Positions 57,601 to 64,000 of a stretch of 64,000 nucleotides of DNA are shown here, one piece after another; position 1 is the stretch's first letter, and each line of letters begins with the position of its first letter. A program made the translations under genes and the position numbers. The notes below the pieces were generated by a model that was given only the letters and a program-made list of their open reading frames with translations, ran no database searches and was not told where the DNA came from. The DNA is from Tubiluchus corallicola (Eukaryota; Priapulida; Priapulimorpha; Priapulimorphida; Tubiluchidae): the NCBI GenBank assembly GCA_030141605.1, contig JAQGDQ010000101.1, positions 516,919 through 580,918 on the forward strand, written 5' to 3'.

Positions 57601-60600
57601 TTTTATAAAATTTTGAAATTTGATCAAGAGCCAGCACCACGTTTCCATTCTTTAGGATAAATCCTTCCAGAGTTAATTGGTTGCCTAATAATTATTTTAT
57701 TTGCTTATCATTGTATTTATGCACTGTTAAGCTATTGAAGCTAAGTTAAGATAACAAGGTAAGTAAACCTAACGTTTTGCTTCAATGCTTCAACGTAAAG
57801 AACACTTAGGTTAAAACCTGAAAGCCCCAATATTGCTGCAGTTAATGCAATTTAAAAGGGCACACACGTCCTGTGCAATGCAATAGTAACCACCAATTTT
57901 GAAATGAGGCTTAATTATTTCAGAAATTTTTATTTCAGGATAGTAATAGATTAATCATGGCATTTTTGCAAATGTTTTTGTCGCCAAATTATTTTAGTGG
58001 CCTATGATTGTAAACGGCTTGTTATCTGACATTTTATTATATTGCACGCCTTGGTTTTATAAGACAGTATAAATGTCAACTAGAACCTGATGCTAGTTTT
58101 TCAGATTTAAATTTTCAGATTCAGTGGTGTCAGATTTAAATTATAGTCAAGATGAAATTTAATTTTACGATTAATTAAATGAGTTTCCCGTCACAACACA
58201 CATGTTTTCTGATGAAGATGATATGATATTTTGACACAGTCATCATGTTAGGGAAACTTGATCTCTTGAGCATTTTGTATTCACGCCCGCCTCTGAGCCT
58301 TTGACTTACCGAAATAGACAAGGAGTTTTTGCTTTACTTGAACCATAAACATTTAACCATCCTGTTTGAGCAGCTCGTATAAGTGTATGACTTTAGGCAA
58401 AATACGTTTCACAGAATACGGGTATTATTATTAAGAACCAACGGGCAATTAAAATACAATTTTATAGGTACACCACATGGTTGACTGTACTATATTCCAA
58501 AATGGTATAATTAATGATTGCTTTGAAATTGGCTTTAATATTAAGGGATTAATTTGTCAATTTGAAAATACTTACAAAATCTTCGATTTTCGTAATCATG
58601 GTGTATTGATAAAAGTGCTTGTTTGCTCCGAGTGGAGCTGTACAAGATATTCTCCTGGTTCCACTGTTTTCTCTTATGCGTATTGTATTTTTTGGTTTCG
58701 TAAGATTGTGGGTAATTTGCAAGGTTGTCGAATGTAAATACTTATAAAACTCAAACAATAAGCTGTTGTGTCATTGAGTAGTAAGACCATCAACACCAAG
58801 TATTAAGTATTAAATTGTATTTAATCTCATAGACGTTAAAAATAGTAAGGCAAGTACACATATAGATATAGTGCACAGTATAGTATATATAGTGAACGAA
58901 GTATTAGCTTTTCGACGTCTCAAGCATTTATCAATAGCTCTGTTTAGTTCTCATCAAGAATTCAAACAAATCAACAAATGCACATTAATTAACAAGATTA
59001 GTAAGAGCCTTCTGTTTCATTTTATGACTAACTGTCTTTTTCAAAACGCAAATCCAATTTTAACATTCATAAACATCTTATAGCACTGGTATAAATTTCA
59101 TTGCAGTGCGTCACACTTTACAATAACATACGTTTTTGTACGATATTTTTTAAAATGAATTTAGTCGAAAAGTAATCATATGCTTTAGGTAAATGTTTTG
59201 CAAAACAAATTTGAAGCATGGAGCCTTTAGTTGTCACGATAATCGAACATTAACGATGATTGAAGACCCTTCCAGTAGCTTACTTATGTCAACAGACAGA
59301 AGGGGTGGGGCCATGCGTCAGCAGACAGAGGAGCTGGGACGACTGCGTGTGGATCACAAAGTTTTGGACTACTCTGCAAAAACAGCAGGAGTTAAAAGGC
59401 ATCATCCTGAAGTTTCTTCTTCATTAGCTGAATGGTTAGCTAGGCTCACTGAAGGCTAGAAACGAGATGTCTTACACTGCTGCCACGTACTGGTTTCACG
59501 AAAGTTATTTTGTGTTCGTCTTTTTAATCATGTGGTCTTTCTTTCTGTCTTGCAGATCAGTCTTTAATTGATCGGTAGCGACACTAGTTAAACTAAAATC
59601 AAATACAACTTTATAGTAAGAGATCACGTAAAATGCTGTCAGAAGTGGGATTCGAACACACACCACACATGTGGACCAGAACACCCAGTAATGATGAATA
59701 AGCGAATAAGTCTGGCGCCTTAGACGACTCAGCCATTTTGACATACGTTAATAAAAGGCCAAGTCTGGCCTTATAGATATATACTGGTAGATACAGTTCT
59801 ACATGAATTCCGTTGTAACACTTCTTGACGGATGTTCTTAATGCACTACTACTGCTTAGAATGTTGCAGATTTTATTGACACATTCAATTAATTTTAAAT
59901 TTTTGTTTTTAAATTTAAAATTTTAAGCTTTCATTGTTTTCTTGCTCGGAATTGTTTATTAGAATCTGATAAGATGGACAGTTAGTTGGTTCATGTAACT
60001 AAGGTACATATGGTCTTGGTGAATCAGTAGTGACAAGTACCCCATGCAACTGTTCTTACCTGCAGACTGTGCTTCTAAAAATAGTAGGTTTCTGATTTTT
60101 TCTTTCTCAGTAAGTAAAGGCTTTCACTGGCCAGTATCTCCAATTTCGCGTTATGTAAAAATCACCAATAATTAAAGTAGGACCATCTTTACACTGTTTC
60201 ATCTTTCATGCCAACAGACGTCATTGCCCGGACGTACATATGTCAGCTACAGGACTATTTAGTTTTTTTAATAGTTGCTCATTGCATTCAGTAATAGTTC
60301 TTGTAAACGATTAGACAATTCAAAGGCTAAGTTAATAAACAGTGACTAGAATAACTTAGAGTCTGCGTAATTAATAAAATTTAAGAAAGAAAAATAAAAT
60401 GAGAATGAAATACTTATATAACATAATTATATAAGTCTAGTAACTTAATGAACTCTGCAAGGACACAATATTTTACCATATGTTAAACGACTTCGCCTTA
60501 GCTTTTCTGAGAAAGGCTCGCTTGTAATGGTTTGTTTGTGTACCTCATGCCCAAATTATACCACCTCTACAGGAAGCAGCAGCATGCGCACTCAGTGTTT

Positions 60601-61010
60601 GTGTACAGAAAATGTATTCATTGGTTTTTCTGTCCAAAGAGCAATAAACATGACTCGAATTTGAGACTTTACTTCTTTAGTTGATATTGAGCTAATAACA
60701 ACGCTGAAAACTTGTAAAAAACACAATTTTAGAATTCTGCTTAGCCGATGTCTGTATAGACGTAGTGTGCATACGATATATGCTGCAAAAAAAGTACATG
60801 GAACCGACTCAGACAAGTGTGTAAATGAAATAATGCATTTAAAAATATGGCAAGTAAATAATGCATTTCTAAAAACAGTGAAAAATAAACAGTGCACTTA
60901 AGAAAGCAATGGCGAATAAATAACACATTTTAAAAAAAGGATAACAAATAAACTATGCATTTAAAAAAGAATGGCAATTTGCACTATATACATATACACA
61001 TATATATTTG

Positions 61011-61063
<53 letters not shown>

Positions 61064-62792
61064 TGGCCTCTATTTGCAGGCCGATAATTCTTCTTCGTAT
61101 TATGATATAAGATATACAAAACACGGTCAATTATAATTATGTCCTTAATACATGTACCAAGAACTTGCTTATAAAAATAAGAAAACCAGTAAATAAATAA
61201 TGCATTTAAAAAAGAACAATGTCAAATAAACCATGCAATCTAAAATGTAATTTCAAATAGATAAAGCAATTTAAAAAACAACAGCATGTAAATAATGCAT
61301 TTTAAAAAGATGCATTCTAAATGCAAAACGGTCAGGTCATGTTCATTTGCAATGTGAATCAGTTATTAATTTCATCCGTAGGTGGCATTAGTGTATATCT
61401 GTTGACTTTCCTGTGCCCTTTTTAAGATAGATAATAATTGAAAAAATAAAATAATAAAACACAATTTTTTTCCAAATGCAAATCTTTTGTTTCAAACCTT
61501 GGCTTACAGTATAAAAACAAATTCTACATAACGTGCCATTAGTTACTTTCAGAAATTACGTTTAATTTTTTTCACTTTTTGTAACAACATTGTTCAGTAA
61601 ACTCTGATTACTTTTACATTTTATTGTTTTATTTTTATGTAAACTACAAAACTGATGGTATAAGTGCAAAATTTATGGCTATTTTTGTAGATTTAAGAGA
61701 TGGAAATTGCGAAGCATGTTCCCAGGTTCAAACTTTCGAGAACATTCTTGATAATTTCTGCAGAGCTGATTTTGGTAAGCGAGATGTTTTAAAATGTTAT
61801 CTGATGTTAGCAATGGTCATCTTAATTTGTAGTGTGTGCACATTGACTTTTCAAGTTTTTCAGTTACTTTATATTATTGTGCTTAAATAATTGACAATTG
61901 TTTTTTCTCTTAAAACTAACTACGGGCCTATTGGTAATTTCTTTCGTAGATTTTAATAATGAAATTTTCGGTATTGCGGTGCTTTGTTTGTGGTAATCCG
62001 TGCTGCAGGGGTCTTCCAATTACAGAAATATATCTGCCCGTGCAAATAAATAATTGCATTAATTGCGTAATTGGACCGTAGTAGTCCTAGTTGGTATTTG
62101 AAACTTAAATTGAATTGAATTTACCAAAAGCGTTATTTACTAATAGGTTATCACCAACAAGTCTTAAATTCAGTGATATTTATATTGAAGAGAATCAATT
62201 AAGAACGTCTGTATTTTCAGCAATGAAAGTGAGGGTTCGGAAAACATCTCGAAGAAGAGGCACATTGAAGGTGGTAATGAGAAAGAAGATGAAGAAATTT
62301 AAAAAAGGCCAACTTACCAAAAAAGAGCTAAGACGCCTCAAAGTGGTTATAGATCAGCCTAGAAGCTGCGATTGTGAAGCTCTAGATAATTTAACTGGAT
62401 CGTTTTTACTTATGGGTCACAAGGAGAACGAAACGGCAACGGCAAGCCTTTTGCTGCCATGGAACCGAGAAGAGAAAGATTTCAGAAAAGCAGTGCGTCG
62501 AATGAGAAAGCTAGATTGCTCAAAAGTTTTGGAAATAACAATGAAAGGACAGGGTGTCTTGCGACGGAAAGACAGAGTGAAGGACAAAAAACGAAAAGAA
62601 GGACGAAATAAGAAAGAAAACGAAAGACAGATTGGAAAAAGACGAAACAAGGAGTCTAACAAAGAAAGCGATAGGAGGAATAAGAAAGAGAGAGATAGGA
62701 AAAATAAGAATGTGAAGGAAAGAAATAACAGGAGAAAATCAAAAATGCGAAGTAAAATAGGAAACGCAGACTCCGCAATTGTGTTTGAGTAG
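54666..62792 (+). CDS. Secreted frizzled-related protein (frizzled CRD + NTR), four exons, complete
   Basis: Extracellular modulator that binds Wnt ligands or frizzled receptors. Exons: 54666-55131, 56304-56351, 61691-61774, 62221-62792. All introns are phase 1 and the product is 389 aa. The start gives a signal peptide (MRCKWFLLTMLTVVMAV). The CRD (about residues 37-146) has ten cysteines, from TCVDIPANVTLC through PLLNIDC, CSLYTPVCLDRPIYPCRSLC to ICDKFPVDNDMC. Exon 2 encodes a 16-residue linker (PIDLSGSRLVPDIET). Exons 3-4 encode the NTR/netrin-like domain: NCEACSQVQTF, NFCRADFAMKVRVRK, LRRLKVVIDQPRSCDCEAL, GSFLLMGHKENETA and KLDCSKV. The CRADFAMKVRV join matches the SFRP1/2/5-type pattern. 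The C terminus (319-389) is extremely Lys/Arg-rich, longer than in vertebrate SFRPs. Exact subgroup is uncertain. Confidence 0.94.
55257..55700. repeat. Compound (CTCA)n, (GTTC)n, (ATTC)n tetranucleotide tract in SFRP intron 1
   Basis: About 120 bp of perfect CTCA (55257-55376), then GTTC (about 55393-55435), ATTC and mixed CTTC units decaying to about 55700. The stepwise change of one base per block suggests each array arose from the last by mutation and slippage. Confidence 0.95.
59637..59743 (-). pseudogene. tRNA-Leu-like pseudogene with intron-like insertion, or SINE head
   Basis: On the minus strand GTCAAAATGGCTGAG, GTCTAAGGCGCCAGA and GTTCGAATCCCACTTCTGAC reproduce animal tRNA-Leu. Acceptor arms pair at 6 of 7, CCAGA pairs with the later TCTGG as anticodon stem, and a long variable arm follows. 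About 25 extra bases separate the two halves of the anticodon arm, as in intron-containing tRNA-Leu(CAA). The expected anticodon position reads TAT, not a Leu anticodon, and the T stem has a mismatch, so the copy is probably dead. Downstream sequence to about 59510 may be a SINE body. Confidence 0.65.
60826..61320. repeat. Diverged minisatellite interrupted by a (TA)n core
   Basis: Units of roughly 35-40 bp containing AAATAATGCATTTAAAAA recur several times at 60826-60975 and again at 61185-61320. The two blocks flank about 200 bp that includes a pure TA array at about 61012-61060. Confidence 0.7.
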
Positions 62793-64000
62793 CGCCATCT
62801 AGCGCAAATTTTACTGCTTAATAGATGAGAGAAAACAGTTTGGGAAATCTCCGAGACAACATATTTCAAAGCATTATGTTGAAAGCTATTATGTTAAAAG
62901 CCATTATGTTGAAAGCTATTATGTTTAAAGTATAATGTGGCAACAAGCAACTGACGTATACGACATTAATAACAGAATTCTGAGTGCTATTTCTTTTAAG
63001 AAACAATTTCATCTGTTTAGATGAATACATTTTTCTTATATTTTTTGAGAACAAAACATTGTAACGAGCGTCCCTTTTTGTGTTATACAGTGTTCTTTTT
63101 GAGCCAAGTTAAATATTATTTCTAGAAAATATGTTATATTTATTAATTACTTAGGGTTTGTATATAATGTTTAAATTCTTACATTTTGCTATGTTGCTGT
63201 CGACTGTTTTAAAAATGGTAGATAAAATTAGCTGTTGTAAATATTATATTGTATAACCGCCATGTGATAATGCAGGTCTCTATCATGACACTTAGCATTA
63301 TTAATTAGTGATAATTAACGAAATTAATTATGATTTTAGAATATCTTTAAAACTTCACCATTATAATGCTTTAGACTTTGATTTTCAGAAGTGTTGTTTC
63401 TGTTTAACTTTTCAACGTGTCGCTGAACAAATTACTCAGTTGTACAACAGTGAAATTTGCAAAATTTGACGTGGCAAATTGTCACTTATATGATGTCTTC
63501 ACGAAGAAGTAACAACCTTGTAAAACTTCCAAAAAGAAGTTATTGCTTAGTTACCGATATTTAGATAAACTGTAAATTACCTGCCGGCCGCTAGAATTAT
63601 AAATTCATTTACCATGTTAGCAAAAAACTTGGTAAATTTACAAGATATTGTTATAGTTAGCACCCATAGCACCTGCTTTGCTGATTCTGTTCCAAAATGT
63701 GAAAGAAAGGATAATCTAAACCGAAAAATGTCATCAAAATGTGTTTAGACGTGCTAGGATTATTCAACGAAAAGGTGTGTAAAATCTAGTGCTGTGACAC
63801 TCCTCAGAAAAGTCAAAAATAAAATGCATGAGAACTGATGATAACTGCGAGAATAAAGTGCATGGTGAAATGTGTAATATACTGATTGATGTGATGTGGT
63901 GTCTTAGATCTCCCGTATTACGTTTACTTCTTATATTTCCTTATATTAACAGAGAAACTATGAGACTTAGAGGCCTAGTGAAAGTGACGATAAGATTTGT
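62793..64000 (+). other. SFRP 3' flank
   Basis: Begins with the SFRP 3' UTR. Near 62873-62930 a short unit like GAAAGCTATTATGTT is repeated three to four times. AATAAA-type signals occur near 63819 and 63851. No further gene is recognised before the window ends. Confidence 0.5.

Larger units (their letters stand above)
56352..61690. other. SFRP intron 2
   Basis: A 5.3-kb intron with no second gene recognised on either strand. It holds the tRNA-Leu-like sequence at 59637-59743 and a diverged minisatellite with a (TA)n core at 60826-61320. Short open frames elsewhere show no family resemblance. Confidence 0.55.

Noticed and set aside
59193-59459. 88-codon frame in SFRP intron 2
   Set aside because: No domain resemblance, and not in a position needed to join the SFRP exons.
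59637-59660. Plus-strand tRNA-Leu primer-binding site
   Set aside because: Similarity to tRNA-Leu extends over the whole cloverleaf and the terminal TGG is absent, so this is a tRNA-like copy and not a primer site.

Overview
This window is nuclear DNA from an animal. Every gene is split by GT-AG introns, and the proteins belong to animal families: an OATP/SLCO transporter, an adhesion GPCR, a secreted frizzled-related protein, COMMD5 and a Golgi-type carbohydrate sulfotransferase. The DNA is AT-rich, full of long microsatellites and carries many degraded LINE, SINE, hAT and LTR remnants. That fits an invertebrate, probably marine, but the phylum cannot be settled from this sequence alone.

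Layout. 1077-2011 (-): last coding exon of a GST-family carbohydrate sulfotransferase, upstream exon(s) not found. About 2.2-13.7 kb: intergenic, with a dead L2/CR1-type LINE, a tRNA-like SINE, two long microsatellites and several strong hairpins. 13701-15090 (-): complete two-exon COMMD5 (227 aa). 18386-28043 (+): complete nine-exon OATP/SLCO transporter (700 aa), whose introns hold an LTR remnant with a tRNA-Leu primer-binding site, a LINE 3' end running into an (AAT)n array, and a possible old hAT relic. 28475-28840: well-preserved non-autonomous hAT element. 32476-49604 (+): adhesion GPCR in at least 27 coding exons (about 1129 aa recovered, N terminus missing) with the order LamG/ConA-like, C-type-lectin-like, GAIN/GPS, 7TM. 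54666-62792 (+): complete four-exon SFRP (389 aa) with a frizzled CRD, an NTR domain and a very basic C-terminal tail. Exon joins were chosen by hand from splice sites, reading-frame phase and family continuity.

The genes are not an operon or a known pathway cluster. Four are linked loosely by acting at or beyond the cell surface (glycan sulfation, membrane transport, adhesion signalling, Wnt antagonism); COMMD5 belongs to endosomal trafficking complexes. I found no convincing undescribed multi-gene system. The most interesting items are the receptor's domain combination and non-canonical GPS, the SFRP basic tail, a four-copy SINE family around the receptor gene, intact-looking long hairpins, and tRNA-like relics including one with an intron-like insertion.
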